NCBI RefSeq assembly: GCF_014174395.1
Contig: NZ_JABEQD010000004.1
Coordinates: 1 to 64,000 of the forward strand
Source: Gluconacetobacter aggeris
GTDB taxonomy: Bacteria; Pseudomonadota; Alphaproteobacteria; Acetobacterales; Acetobacteraceae
DNA: 64,000 nt
Direction of reading: 5' to 3'
This document shows positions 51,748 to 61,266 of the stretch, one piece after another. Below the pieces are notes generated by a model. The model ran no database searches. It had not been told where the DNA came from and saw nothing but the letters and a program-made list of their open reading frames with translations. The position numbers were made by a program, and so were the translations under genes. How positions within the stretch are numbered: the stretch's first letter is position 1; the number at the start of each line of letters is the position of its first letter.

Positions 51748-52936
51748 CGTTCAGCAGCACCGCGCCCTGGGTCACGACGCGATCGCCGGCCGACAGGCCG
51801 GAGATGACCCCGCACAGATCGCCGTCGTCATAGATGATCTCGATCGCGCGCCGCCTGTAGACATGGGGCGCGACCTCGACGAACACCGTAACGGCATCGT
51901 TGTTCATCAGCAGTGCCGATTGCGGGACCATGATGCGCGGGGGCTGCGGGGTCAGGATGGTCACGGTTGCGAACATGCCGGGCTTCAGCATGCCGTCATC
52001 ATTGGCCAGCACCACCCGTGCCTGCAGCGTGCGGGTATCGGCACGCAGTACGGGCTCGATCGCGGCGATGGTGCCATGCGCCGTCCGATCCGGCAGGGCA
52101 GGGACGGCGATGTCGACCCGCTGCCCCACATGGATCGCATCCGCCAGGTTTTCCGGCACGGCGGCGACGGCCCAGACCTGCTGCGTGCCGGTGAGCGTCA
52201 TCAGCGGCGCCGTCGGGTCGGTGACGAACGCGCCGGCACCGGTATTGACCGCCGACACCATGCCGTCGATCGGTGCGGTCAGCCTGATCACGCCGCCTTC
52301 TCCGGGCTGGGCGTGCAGGGCGGCCAGGCGTGCGGTGGCACGATCATCTTCCGCCTGGGCCTGGAGCCAGGCGTTGCGGGCGGATTCCACATCGCGCGTG
52401 GCGGCCCCGCCGGCACTGGCGACGCCCTGCGCGCGGACCAGGGCGCGGCGGGCATAGTCCAGCGCGGCGCGGGCCTTCGCGGCATCGGCCGTGGCCAGGG
52501 CCATGTCGCCCGATGCCAGTTCGGCCAGGACCTGGCCGCGGGTCACGCGGTCGCCGGCGGACACGGGCAGGCTGACGATGGCGCCGGCCACCGGCGTCAT
52601 CACGGAAAGCGACTGCGACGGCTCGGCCCTGATCTCGCCCGGGACGGGAATCGTGCGGCTGGGCGATACGAGCGTCACGGGCGTTACCGACAGGCGCGCG
52701 GCCAGAGGAGAATCCGGCGCAACCGTCAACTGGCCATGGTCGTTACGGACCATGGCGGCGTCGACAGCCATGGCGGAGGAGACGGCCCCGAGAAGCAGGG
52801 TACACATCACGGCCCCCGCCGCGACCAGGTGCGCGGCCGGGTGGCGTGTGGGGGCCACGATACCGGAAACACGCGTCGGCACCCAGGTGGAGCGGTTTGG
52901 CGGACAGTCTCTTATCAGGGGCGCGGTCTGGTGCAT
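51740..52936 (-). CDS. RND efflux periplasmic adaptor (HlyD/CusB-type)
   Basis: 398 residues from ATG 52936; ATG 52807 would give 355 residues and puts a signal peptide (MCTLLLGAVSSAMA) right at the N-terminus, so either start is possible. Lipoyl-like halves around TPVAGAIVSLPVSAGDRVTRGQVLAEL and IDGMVSAVNTGAGAFVTDPTAPL (in outline), an alpha-hairpin between them, then beta-barrel and membrane-proximal domains. First gene of the pump operon, overlapping the RND gene by eight bases. No metal-binding His/Met-rich N-terminus is seen. Confidence 0.87.
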   Translation of the reverse strand: MHQTAPLIRDCPPNRSTWVPTRVSGIVAPTRHPAAHLVAAGAVMCTLLLGAVSSAMAVDAAMVRNDHGQLTVAPDSPLAARLSVTPVTLVSPSRTIPVPGEIRAEPSQSLSVMTPVAGAIVSLPVSAGDRVTRGQVLAELASGDMALATADAAKARAALDYARRALVRAQGVASAGGAATRDVESARNAWLQAQAEDDRATARLAALHAQPGEGGVIRLTAPIDGMVSAVNTGAGAFVTDPTAPLMTLTGTQQVWAVAAVPENLADAIHVGQRVDIAVPALPDRTAHGTIAAIEPVLRADTRTLQARVVLANDDGMLKPGMFATVTILTPQPPRIMVPQSALLMNNDAVTVFVEVAPHVYRRRAIEIIYDDGDLCGVISGLSAGDRVVTQGAVLLNDD

Positions 52937-53724
52937 GGGCCTGAGCCTGAGATCTTGGCAGAGAAGGCGGGAGCTGATCCCTCGAAGGGGGAACGGGCCG
53001 GGACCGCTTCTGTACAAGAATATGGAATTACGGGGAAAAGAGGGCCGTTTCGGGAGGGGGTGATCCGGCGGTTGCGTCTCCTGACATCCTGGCCGGATAC
53101 CGGATCGGGGGGCGTGCAGGGATGGAGGGCGTGCATCCTCGTGGCGTATGGCGCGATCCGGGCCCATCGGGCCACGACACCGTGGGCAGCCACTAGCGAT
53201 GATCCGAATCATTGTCCATGGGGGCGCGGCAAGGGCCGCGTCGTCGGTGCGTGAGGTCCGGGCAGGTGTGAAGCGCGGCCGGTGGCGGGCATCGGAACGG
53301 CTTGCTGGCCGGTTTGGATCTGGGGCGGGGGAAGTAAAAAAAGGACATAAAAACATTTGTCTGCATCACGTCAGGCACGGTTTTCGCTTTTGCTCGGGCC
53401 GATCCGGCCGAGGCGCGCGGCCAGGAGGGACGGGCACGACAGGCAGTCTGGCGGTCGAATAAATATTACAAACTTTTTCAAAAACATAACAGCAAAATGA
53501 TCGTTATTTAATATTGTTCCGCGAGAGAATGCGGAATCCGCATTTGTCATGAAAATTTCACATCCCTTTTCCGTAATCTTCCGAAAAAGGCTTTCGCCCG
53601 ATACGGCCGGCCGCGGGAGGCCCGCGTGACGGAGGATGGATTTCATGTCATTGCAGAATGTGATTGCCGGGCAATGCGTCCCGGCGCGGCCTGCGATTTC
53701 CCGAAATTCTGAAAGGTTGTCCAT
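52937..53724. other. 788-bp intergenic region without a convincing gene
   Basis: Lies between the divergent pump operon and the M61 peptidase gene. The left 400 bases are G+C-rich. From about 53330 to 53600 the DNA becomes clearly A+T-rich, with runs such as AAAAAAGGACATAAAAAC and AATAAATATTAC. A near-palindrome ATGCGGA-A-TCCGCAT occurs at 53529-53543. Promoters for both directions are likely; no small ORF here has a credible ribosome site and composition. Confidence 0.6.
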
Positions 53725-55701
53725 TTGCGTCCGCTTTCCAAACGCATTCTCGCCCTTTCCCTGTCCACGGCCCTGGCCACCGTCAGCCTGACGGGGCTCT
53801 CGCCGCGCGCGCGGGCGGCCGACAGCCAGCCGCAGCCTCTGGCACTGCCGGATTCCATTCCGGCACCGCGTGACGTGCCGTTCGGCGGCACCATCCGGCT
53901 GTCGGTCGATGCCACCGACCTGGCGCGGCATATCATGACCGTGCATGAGACCGTGCCGGTGCCGGCCGCGCTGGCGGCGACCGGCGGGGACCTGCCGCTG
54001 TTCTACCCGATGTGGCTGCCGGGCGACCATTCGCCGACCGGCTCGCTCGACCAGTTCGGCGGCCTGGTCGTCAAGGCCGGCGGTGCGACGATCGACTGGG
54101 TGCGCGACAGCGTGACGGTCAGCGCGTTCCATATGCATGTGCCCAAGGGGGTGCATGCGCTGGATGTGTCGTTCCAGCTTCTGTCGCCCGTCTCGCCCGA
54201 GGAAGGGCGCGTGGTGATGACGCCCGGGATCGTGAACGTGCAGTGGAACCAGGTGGCGCTGTACCCGGCCGGGTATTTCACGCGCCAGATTCCGGTGGAA
54301 GCCAGCCTGCGCCTGCCCCGTGGCTGGCAGTACGGGACGGCGCTGCGTGCGCAATCCGCGGCGGGCGATGTCGTGACCTTCAAGCCGGTGCCGTTCAATA
54401 CGCTGGTGGATTCCCCGCTGTTCGCCGGGCGGTATTTCCGCCGCATCGACCTGGCGCCGGGGGCCGCCGTGCCGGTGACGCTGAACCTGGTGGCGGACAA
54501 GCCGGGGGAACTGGAGGCGACCGAGGCGCAGATCGGCGTGCATCGTGCGCTGGTGACGCAGGCGAACCTGCTGTACGGCTCGCACCATTACGACCATTAC
54601 GATTTCCTGCTGGCGCTGACCGAGGAGTTGGGGCGGATCGGGCTGGAGCACCACCAGTCCAGCGAAAACAGCGGTCCGCGCGGCTATTTTACGGACTGGG
54701 ACAAGACGTTCGCGGCGCGCGACCTGCTGGCGCATGAATATACCCATTCGTGGAACGGCAAATATCGCCGGCCGGCCGATTTGTGGGCGCCGAACTTCAA
54801 CACGCCCCAGCGCGGGTCGGGCCTGTGGGTCTATGAAGGGCAGACCCAGTATTGGGGCTATGTGCTGGCGGCGCGTTCGGGCCTGATGACGGTGCCGCAG
54901 GTGACCGAGGCGCTGGCCGAGGTGGCGGCGATGTATGACACGAGGCGCGGACGCACCTGGCGGCCGCTGCTGGACACGACGAACGACCCGGTGATCGCAC
55001 GGCGCGCGCCGCTGTCGTGGCGGAGCTGGCAGCGGAGCGAGGATTATTATTCGGAAGGGCAACTGGTCTGGCTGGATGCCGATACGCTGATCCGCCAGCT
55101 TTCGGGCGGCAGGCATTCGCTGGATGATGTCGCCCGCCACTTCTTCGGCACCAATGACGGCAGCTTCGTGACCAGCACGTATGAATTCGACGACGTGGTG
55201 AAGGCGCTGAACGACATCCAGCCTTATGACTGGGCCACGTTCCTGCACCAGCGGCTGGACAGGACGTCGGAGCATGCGCCGCTGGACGGATTGACGCGCG
55301 GGGGCTACCGGCTGGTCTATACCGAGAAGCCGAACGAATATGTCACGTCGGTTGCCTCCATGCGCCATGTGACGGATTTCAGCTTCTCGCTGGGCATCAT
55401 GCTCGGCAAGGGCGGCACGCTGGCCAATGTCGAATGGGGCAGCCCCGCCTGGCAGGCCGGGATGACCCGCGATGCCAAGCTGGTCGCAGTGAATGGCGAG
55501 GCGTATGACCCCGACGTGCTGCGTGATGCGGTCGTCGAGGCGAAGGACGCACATGCCGCGCCGATCGCGCTGCTGTTGCAGGAAGGCGATCGTTACGTGA
55601 CGGTGTCGGTCCCCTATCATGGCGGGCTGCGCTACCCGCATCTGGAGCGCATCGAGGGCAAGCCCGACATGCTGGCCGATATCCTGGCGGCGCGTCACTG
55701 A
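53725..55701 (+). CDS. M61 family glycyl aminopeptidase with PDZ domain, exported
   Basis: 658 residues from TTG 53725 (GAAAGG ten bases upstream). Signal peptide LALSLSTALATVSLTGLSPRARA. The M61 domain has zinc motif HEYTHSWNGK with His 337, Glu 338 and His 341, then GLWVYEGQTQYWGYVLAARSG in outline, and a C-terminal PDZ-like domain (about 560-640: GKGGTLANVEWGSPAWQAGM). Family members remove N-terminal Gly or Ala in the periplasm. Not obviously in an operon. Confidence 0.9.
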   Translation: MRPLSKRILALSLSTALATVSLTGLSPRARAADSQPQPLALPDSIPAPRDVPFGGTIRLSVDATDLARHIMTVHETVPVPAALAATGGDLPLFYPMWLPGDHSPTGSLDQFGGLVVKAGGATIDWVRDSVTVSAFHMHVPKGVHALDVSFQLLSPVSPEEGRVVMTPGIVNVQWNQVALYPAGYFTRQIPVEASLRLPRGWQYGTALRAQSAAGDVVTFKPVPFNTLVDSPLFAGRYFRRIDLAPGAAVPVTLNLVADKPGELEATEAQIGVHRALVTQANLLYGSHHYDHYDFLLALTEELGRIGLEHHQSSENSGPRGYFTDWDKTFAARDLLAHEYTHSWNGKYRRPADLWAPNFNTPQRGSGLWVYEGQTQYWGYVLAARSGLMTVPQVTEALAEVAAMYDTRRGRTWRPLLDTTNDPVIARRAPLSWRSWQRSEDYYSEGQLVWLDADTLIRQLSGGRHSLDDVARHFFGTNDGSFVTSTYEFDDVVKALNDIQPYDWATFLHQRLDRTSEHAPLDGLTRGGYRLVYTEKPNEYVTSVASMRHVTDFSFSLGIMLGKGGTLANVEWGSPAWQAGMTRDAKLVAVNGEAYDPDVLRDAVVEAKDAHAAPIALLLQEGDRYVTVSVPYHGGLRYPHLERIEGKPDMLADILAARH

Positions 55702-55787
55702 AGAGCCGGGGCGGGATCTGGTGGGCGAGGTGCTGATGCGCGTGCGTTCCTGTCTCCCGCCCCGGTCTGGGGCGATCGGGTCCTGAC

Positions 55788-56414
55788 ATGCGCCCGACCC
55801 TGGCTTCGGTCGTCCTGGTTGCCGACCTGACGGGTACGGTGGTGTTCGCCGCCGAGGGGGCGATGGTCGCCTCGGCGCGGCATCTCGACCTGTTCGGCAT
55901 CATGGTGCTGGCCTGCGTGGTCGCGCTGGGCGGCGGCATGATCCGCGACGTGCTGATCGGCGCCGTGCCGCCCAGCGCGATCCGGGACTGGCGCTATCCG
56001 GCGCTGGCCTTCCTGGCCGGTCTGGTGGTGTTCGTCCTGCCGCCGGCCCTGCGGCTTGCGCCGGGAGGACCCGTGCTGGCGGGGCTGGATGCCGCCGGCC
56101 TGTCGCTGTTTGCCGTTGCGGGGGCCGAGAAGGCCCTGTCGCGCGGGGTCGGGCCGCTGGGCGCGGCCCTGATGGGCATGGTGACCGGCGTGGGCGGCGG
56201 CGTGATGCGCGACCTGCTGCTGGCGCGCGTGCCGCTGATCCTGGTGTCCGACATCTATGCCACGGCGGCCCTGGCTGGTGCCGCGGTGGTCGTCGCCTGC
56301 CGGCGGCTGGCGGTGCCGGTGGCCTGGGGGGCGGTTGCGGGCGGGCTGGTCTGCTTCGGCCTGCGGCTGGCGGCCCTGCGGTATGGCTGGAACCTGCCGG
56401 GCGCCATGCGCTGA
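55788..56414 (+). CDS. TRIC cation channel family protein (UPF0126/YicG type)
   Basis: 208 residues, about seven membrane helices in two related halves. The two family signatures are visible: ALGGGMIRDVLIG near residues 44-56 and GVGGGVMRDLLLARVP near 131-146. Bacterial relatives form trimeric cation channels; the physiological role is unsettled. Followed by the anion-binding protein gene after 51 bases. Confidence 0.9.
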   Translation: MRPTLASVVLVADLTGTVVFAAEGAMVASARHLDLFGIMVLACVVALGGGMIRDVLIGAVPPSAIRDWRYPALAFLAGLVVFVLPPALRLAPGGPVLAGLDAAGLSLFAVAGAEKALSRGVGPLGAALMGMVTGVGGGVMRDLLLARVPLILVSDIYATAALAGAAVVVACRRLAVPVAWGAVAGGLVCFGLRLAALRYGWNLPGAMR

Positions 56415-56465
56415 CAAATCCATGCCGGGTGCTATGCTGTATCCTGCAAGAATGCGGGGGAGAGC

Positions 56466-57320
56466 ATGCGACGTCGGACGATGCTGCTGGGGGCGGCGAT
56501 GCTGCCCGCGCCTGCCTGGGCACGGGGCGGCCGAACGGTGGACGTGCTGTATGCGGGATCGCTGCTGAACCTGATGGAGCGTGGGATCGGGCCGGCTTTC
56601 GATGCGACCGGTGACGATATCTTTCGCGGCTATGCCGGCGGGTCGGGGGCTTTGGTCAACCAGATCCGCGGCGGGCTGCGGCGTGGCGATGTCTTCATCA
56701 GCGCCGATCCGGCCCTGAACGACCGGCTGGGGGCGGCGCAGGGCAACTGGGTACGCTGGTATATCGTGTTTGCGCGTTCGCCGCTGGTGATCGGCTACAA
56801 CCCACGGAGTTCCTTCGTCGATGCGTTGCGGACGCGGCCCTGGTACGAGGTCCTGCAACAGCCCGGCATCCGCATCGGCCGGACCGATCCGGTGCTGGAC
56901 CCGAAAGGGGCGCTGACGGTGCGCATGCTCCGGCAGGCCGAGGAATTCTATCACCAGCCCGGCCTTGCGGATCGGATCATGGGTATCGGCGCGGCCGGGC
57001 AGGTGCGGCCGGAAGAAAATCTGATCGGGCGCCTGCAATCCGGGCAGATCGATATCGGTTTCTTCTACGCGATGGAGACCGCCGACCTGCATATTCCCAC
57101 CATTGCCCTGCCGCCGGCGCTTTCGCTCGCGGCGCGTTATTCGGTCACGATCCTGCGGAATGCGCCGAACCCGGAGGGAGCGGCACGGTTCGTCGCTTTC
57201 CTGCTGGGGGAGGCGGGGGGCGCGATCATGCGGCAGCATGGGCTGGAGAAGGTGGCGCCGGTCCTGGCTGGGGATGACGCGGCGATGCCCGCGCTGCTGC
57301 GGCCGCTGATCCATTCCTGA
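56466..57320 (+). CDS. Molybdate/tungstate-type ABC substrate-binding protein
   Basis: 284 residues. Twin-Arg-like N-terminus (MRRRTMLLGAAMLPAPAWA) then a periplasmic type II binding protein: VDVLYAGSLLNLMERGIGPAF, GGSGALVNQIRGGLRRGDVFISAD and RTDPVLDPKGALTVRML in outline. The beginning resembles WtpA/ModA-like proteins, which bind oxyanions such as tungstate or molybdate; sulfate cannot be excluded. It is followed 10 bases later by the fused permease-ATPase, so the two genes make a complete importer. Confidence 0.82.
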   Translation: MRRRTMLLGAAMLPAPAWARGGRTVDVLYAGSLLNLMERGIGPAFDATGDDIFRGYAGGSGALVNQIRGGLRRGDVFISADPALNDRLGAAQGNWVRWYIVFARSPLVIGYNPRSSFVDALRTRPWYEVLQQPGIRIGRTDPVLDPKGALTVRMLRQAEEFYHQPGLADRIMGIGAAGQVRPEENLIGRLQSGQIDIGFFYAMETADLHIPTIALPPALSLAARYSVTILRNAPNPEGAARFVAFLLGEAGGAIMRQHGLEKVAPVLAGDDAAMPALLRPLIHS

Positions 57321-57330
57321 CGGGCCGGCG

Positions 57331-59160
57331 ATGCGGCGGATGCCCGGTGCCGTCAGGGTTCTGGCCTGTCTCCTCGGCCTGTGGCTGCTGGCGCCGTTCG
57401 TCGCGGGCCTGCTGCGGCTGGGCGATGCGGACTGGTCGGGGGTGGATCGCACGGCCCTGGCCCGCGCCGCCGGTGTGTCCGTGGCCAGTGCCAGCCTGGC
57501 GACCCTGCTGATCGGGCTGTTCGGTATTCCGCTGGGTTATGTACTGGCGCGCGGACGGGGCTGGTGGACGGCATGGCTGGGCGGGGTGGTGCAGTTGCCG
57601 CTTGCCCTGCCGCCCCTGGCCGGCGGGGTGCTGCTGCTGTTCCTGCTGGGCTATGGCGGGCCGCTGGGCGCGCTGGGTTTGAGCGAGCATTTCGCCGGCA
57701 TCGTCGCGGCGGAGATGTTCGTGGCCTCGCCCTTCCTGATCATCGCCGCGCGCTCGGCCTTCGCGGCGATCGATCCGGCGCTGGAGGATGTGGCGGCGAC
57801 GCTGGGGCACCGGCCGGGCACCATCTTCCGTCGTGTGAGCCTGCCATTGGCGTGGCGGCCGATCCTGGCCGGGCTGGTCCTGGCGTGGCTGAGGGCCTTC
57901 GGCGAGTTCGGCGCGACGGTGATGCTGGCCTATCATCCTTATTCTCTGCCGGTCTTCACCTATGTCGCGTTCGGCGAGGCCGGGTTGCCGTCCATGCTGC
58001 CGGTGCTGGCGCCGACCCTGGTGCTGGCCGCGCTGGCGATGGCGGTGGGGCACTGGCTGGCGCGGCCCGTCGCCCGTGGTGCCGTGCCCCGGACAGGCCC
58101 GCTGCCGCCCCTGATTGATCGGGCGGTGGCCGAGGCACCGCCGCGTCACCTGATGCTGGCGCTTCGCCGCGATTTGCCGGGCTTTACCCTCGATGTGCGT
58201 CTGGACAGCCGGGCGCGGCGCATCGCCATTCTCGGGCCATCCGGATCGGGAAAATCGATGACCCTGCGGGCGATTGCCGGGTTGGAGGAAAGGGCGGGGG
58301 CGCAGGTTCGGCTGGATGGCCGCGATCTGTCGCCGCTGCCGCCGGAGCAGCGTGCCGTCGCCTATGTGCCGCAGGGTTATGCGCTGCCGCCGCATCTGAC
58401 GGTCGCGCGACAGGTCAGGTTCGCGGTGGATTGCGTGCCCGACCGGGCGGCGGCGTGGATGGCGGCGCTGGGGCTGGAGGATCTGGCGGGGCGTTATCCG
58501 GACGCGCTTTCGCCCGGCCAGCGTCAGCGTGTGGCGCTGGCCCGTGCGTTCGCGCGGCGCAATGTGGATCTGGTGCTGCTGGACGAACCGTTTTCCGCGC
58601 TCGATGCGCCGTTGCGCGCGCGGCTGCGGCGAGAGGTGCTGGCCGTGCTGCGGGGCATGCAGGTGCTGACGGTGCTGGTGACGCATGACCCGGCCGAAGC
58701 ACTGGCGATGGCCGAGGACGTCGTGCTGCTGGATGGCGGGCGCGTCATCCGCGCCGGGTCGGCCGCCGCCGTGTTCGCCCGGCCGGGCAGCGAACTGGCC
58801 GCCCGCCTGCTGGGGGCGGAGGCGATCGGCGATGGTGTGGTGCGGCCGGACGGACGGATCGATGTCGGGCAGGGCGTGGCATTGCAGGTTCGGCACCCGG
58901 ATGGCGAGCGGGCAGACCTGCCGCCGCCGGGCGCGCGCGTGCGCTGGTCGGCGCGGCCCTATCAGATCCGGCCGGCGGAGGAGGGGGCCTATCCGGCGCG
59001 TATCCTGTGGCGCGGGCCGATACAGGACGGCCAGCGCCCGATGCGGCTGCTTCTGGGCGATGCCGAACTGGAGATCCTGGCCGATCCATCCTGCATGGCG
59101 GAGGGAGCGTGCCGGGTGGATATCGACCCGGCCTGCCTCCAGGTCTGGCCGGTGGCGTAA
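57331..59160 (+). CDS. Fused ABC permease and ATPase for oxyanion import (ModB-ModC-like)
   Basis: 609 residues, one chain. Residues 1-255: five or six membrane helices with the permease EAA motif (LEDVAATLGHRPGTIFRRVSLPL). Residues about 270-500: ATPase with Walker A GPSGSGKS (302-309, Lys 308), signature LSPGQRQRVALARAF (a Pro in place of the usual Gly) and Walker B LVLLDEPFSALD. The C-terminal 90 residues look like a TOBE-type anion-sensing domain. ModB and ModC are usually separate proteins; here no internal stop or start with a ribosome site divides them. Confidence 0.85.
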   Translation: MRRMPGAVRVLACLLGLWLLAPFVAGLLRLGDADWSGVDRTALARAAGVSVASASLATLLIGLFGIPLGYVLARGRGWWTAWLGGVVQLPLALPPLAGGVLLLFLLGYGGPLGALGLSEHFAGIVAAEMFVASPFLIIAARSAFAAIDPALEDVAATLGHRPGTIFRRVSLPLAWRPILAGLVLAWLRAFGEFGATVMLAYHPYSLPVFTYVAFGEAGLPSMLPVLAPTLVLAALAMAVGHWLARPVARGAVPRTGPLPPLIDRAVAEAPPRHLMLALRRDLPGFTLDVRLDSRARRIAILGPSGSGKSMTLRAIAGLEERAGAQVRLDGRDLSPLPPEQRAVAYVPQGYALPPHLTVARQVRFAVDCVPDRAAAWMAALGLEDLAGRYPDALSPGQRQRVALARAFARRNVDLVLLDEPFSALDAPLRARLRREVLAVLRGMQVLTVLVTHDPAEALAMAEDVVLLDGGRVIRAGSAAAVFARPGSELAARLLGAEAIGDGVVRPDGRIDVGQGVALQVRHPDGERADLPPPGARVRWSARPYQIRPAEEGAYPARILWRGPIQDGQRPMRLLLGDAELEILADPSCMAEGACRVDIDPACLQVWPVA

Positions 59161-59171
59161 GGACCTGTCCC

Positions 59172-60602
59172 TCAGATGATGCCGGCGTCGCCGCTCGTGG
59201 GGTCGTGGATGCCGTCGCGTACGATATGGAGCGCCCGTTCCAGGCCCGAATGGTCTTCCGGGGCGCCGAGGCAGATCCGGAGGCCGGAATCGGCCTCGCG
59301 CGATACGGCGCAGGCTTCGGGCGGCGTGAGTTCCACGCCTGCGCGCAGGGCGTGGTTGAGGGTGCGCTGGGCGGCCAGCGGGGAGAGCGGCACCCAGACA
59401 TGGGGCGAGCGTATCGCGCCCGGCATGTCCATGGCCTGTCCCAGGATCCGGCGGGCCATGGCCAGCCGCGCGGCGGTTTCGGCCTGCACCGCGTCGGCCA
59501 CGGCATCGGCGGTGCCGTCCGCCACCCAGCGGGCGAAGACCAGGCCGCCGAGCGCGGGCGGGCAATAGCCCAGCGCGCGGATGCCGCGCATGATCCGCTC
59601 GCGCGCCACATTGGGCGGCAGGGTCACGAAGCCCAGGCGGAAGCCCGGACAGATCCCCTTGGAAATGCTGGCGAGATAGAGCGTGCGCTCGGGCGCGATG
59701 GTCGCGATCGGCGGCGGACGGTCGGCCGGATCGGCATAGGTGTAATAGGCATCGTCCTCGAAGATCGTCAGGTCGTGCTGGCGGGCGATCCGCGCGATGT
59801 CCTGCCGGCGGGACAGGCTCATGGTCCGGGTCGTCGGGTTTTGCAGGGTCGGCACCGTGAACAGCACGCGCGCCCGGGTCTCGGCGGCGGCGCGCTCCAG
59901 CGCGGCGGGGATCAGCCCCTGTTCGTCCATCGCCACGCCGCGCAATGTCAGGCCCAGATGTTCGGCGGCCGTGCGCGCGCCGTAGAAGGTCGCGGCCTCG
60001 CACAGCACCGTGTCGCCCGGCCGGCAGAGCGAGGAAAGCACCAGCGCGATCGCGTGCTGCCCGCCATTGCACTGGATCAGGTCGGCCGGATCGCAGGCAA
60101 GGCCGTGCCGGCGCGCCAGCCACGCCGCGCCGGCCTCGCGCACCGAACGCAGGCCGGTGCCCTGGATGTACTGCACGGCGGGCTCCAGCAGCCCGGTGGC
60201 CGCCAGGTCCGCCACTGCGCGTTCCAGCATCCGGGACAATCCGACACGCGGGGGGACGTTGCAGCGCAGGTCGATGGTGGCCGCCTGCGGGGCGGGGGCG
60301 GATGGCGCGGGATCGAAGCTGGTCGCGATCGCGATGTCCGGACTCGCACCCCGGATGAAGGAGCCGCGGCCGACATGGGCCAGCAGAAGGCCGCGCCGCT
60401 CGGCCTCGGCATAGGCCTTGGTCACCGTGCCGACGCTGAGTCCGAGCGCATAGGCAAGGTCGCGCTGGGGCGGCAGGCGGCTGCCGGCGGGTAGAAGCCC
60501 CGATGCGATATCCCGCTCCATCGCGTCGACCAGCCGGTGATAGAGCGGGCCGGGCGGGGGCGGAATGTCGGGGCGCCAGTGAGGGGTCATGCGGCCTGCC
60601 AT
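59172..60602 (-). CDS. MocR-type GntR regulator with aminotransferase domain
   Basis: 476 residues. N-terminal GntR winged helix (about 15-85: ERDIASGLLPAGSRLPPQRDLAYALGLSVGTV in outline) joined to a fold-type I aminotransferase-like domain with the pyridoxal-phosphate Lys about 315 in SISKGICPGFRLGF. Such proteins (PdxR, TauR, GabR) sense amino compounds through PLP and usually regulate divergent genes, here the UrcA-family and PhzF-like genes. Ends 12 bases from the convergent transporter gene. Confidence 0.92.
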   Translation of the reverse strand: MAGRMTPHWRPDIPPPPGPLYHRLVDAMERDIASGLLPAGSRLPPQRDLAYALGLSVGTVTKAYAEAERRGLLLAHVGRGSFIRGASPDIAIATSFDPAPSAPAPQAATIDLRCNVPPRVGLSRMLERAVADLAATGLLEPAVQYIQGTGLRSVREAGAAWLARRHGLACDPADLIQCNGGQHAIALVLSSLCRPGDTVLCEAATFYGARTAAEHLGLTLRGVAMDEQGLIPAALERAAAETRARVLFTVPTLQNPTTRTMSLSRRQDIARIARQHDLTIFEDDAYYTYADPADRPPPIATIAPERTLYLASISKGICPGFRLGFVTLPPNVARERIMRGIRALGYCPPALGGLVFARWVADGTADAVADAVQAETAARLAMARRILGQAMDMPGAIRSPHVWVPLSPLAAQRTLNHALRAGVELTPPEACAVSREADSGLRICLGAPEDHSGLERALHIVRDGIHDPTSGDAGII

Positions 60603-60689
60603 GGGAATGGGTCTGATTGATATATGACAATATAACGATTGACCGTCGAATGTCCTAGAATAAAACTACAGAAACGAAGAGAAAAGTTG

Positions 60690-60707
60690 AATTGTAATAG
60701 TACAATT
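60690..60707 (+). promoter_or_regulatory. Palindrome in the MocR/UrcA intergenic region
   Basis: AATTGTA-ATAG-TACAATT: seven perfect pairs with a four-base spacer, within an A+T-rich 286-base divergent region (60603-60888). It is a plausible operator or core promoter of the MocR-type regulator or its target. MocR sites are often direct repeats, so another regulator is possible. Confidence 0.4.
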
Positions 60708-60888
60708 TTTGGGATTGTCCTGCATGCCGGGGAAAGGATGCCTCGGCGGGGACGGACTCTTCGTGCTGAAAAGAGGATGATTGATGATGGTCATCATGGG
60801 AAAGGCGACGGGGGCAGCCCGGAAGCGGGCCCGGCCGTTCCGGCTGTCCGGGTCGAACGGGATCTGGAATCATGTCGAGGGGGCGGGG

Positions 60889-61215
60889 ATGGGGCTGGTC
60901 ATCGCCCTCGGCCTGATCCTGCTGCTGGCGGTGCATGGGCCGGCAAACGGCCAGGACGTGCCGACGGACAAAACGGATGCGGTGCGGGTGGCCTACGACG
61001 GTGCCGACCTGCGCGACGCGGCGCATGCGCGTGGGTTGCTGGCGCGGCTGGATCATGCCGCGCTGGTGGCGTGCGGCGACGATCGGGCCAGCCTGGACGC
61101 ACTGCGTGCCGCCATCGGGCGGTCGGATTGCCGGCAACAGGCACTGGCGCAGGCTGTGGCGCGGATCGGAGCACCGATGCTGAGCGCCGCGTTGCACGAT
61201 GCGCCGCCGGCCTGA
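60889..61215 (+). CDS. UrcA family protein, exported
   Basis: 108 residues from ATG 60889 (GAGGGGGCGGGG directly upstream), giving signal peptide MGLVIALGLILLLAVHGPANG. The frame is open further up to 60781, and a longer N-terminus of 35 residues is possible. Mature part shows the UrcA pattern: VRVAYDGADLRDAAHARGLLARLDHAALVACG in outline, a second Cys in SDCRQQALAQAVARI, and APMLSAALHD. UrcA proteins have two conserved cysteines, probably a disulfide, and unknown function. Confidence 0.75.
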   Translation: MGLVIALGLILLLAVHGPANGQDVPTDKTDAVRVAYDGADLRDAAHARGLLARLDHAALVACGDDRASLDALRAAIGRSDCRQQALAQAVARIGAPMLSAALHDAPPA

Positions 61216-61266
61216 CGGAGCCGGCGCATGAGCATGAACGAACGGGATGATGTGGAGAAACGGAAG

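Noticed and set aside
49243-51807. An 854-codon open frame opposite the RND pump gene
   Set aside because: Composition is typical of antisense shadow frames (His/Asp/Gly-rich, no domains), and the opposite strand is an unmistakable RND pump.
57226-60630. A 1134-codon open frame on the minus strand
   Set aside because: It is antisense to the clearly coding transporter gene and runs out of frame across the MocR gene; it is low-complexity Arg/Gln/His/Pro-rich, typical of shadow frames in high-GC DNA.
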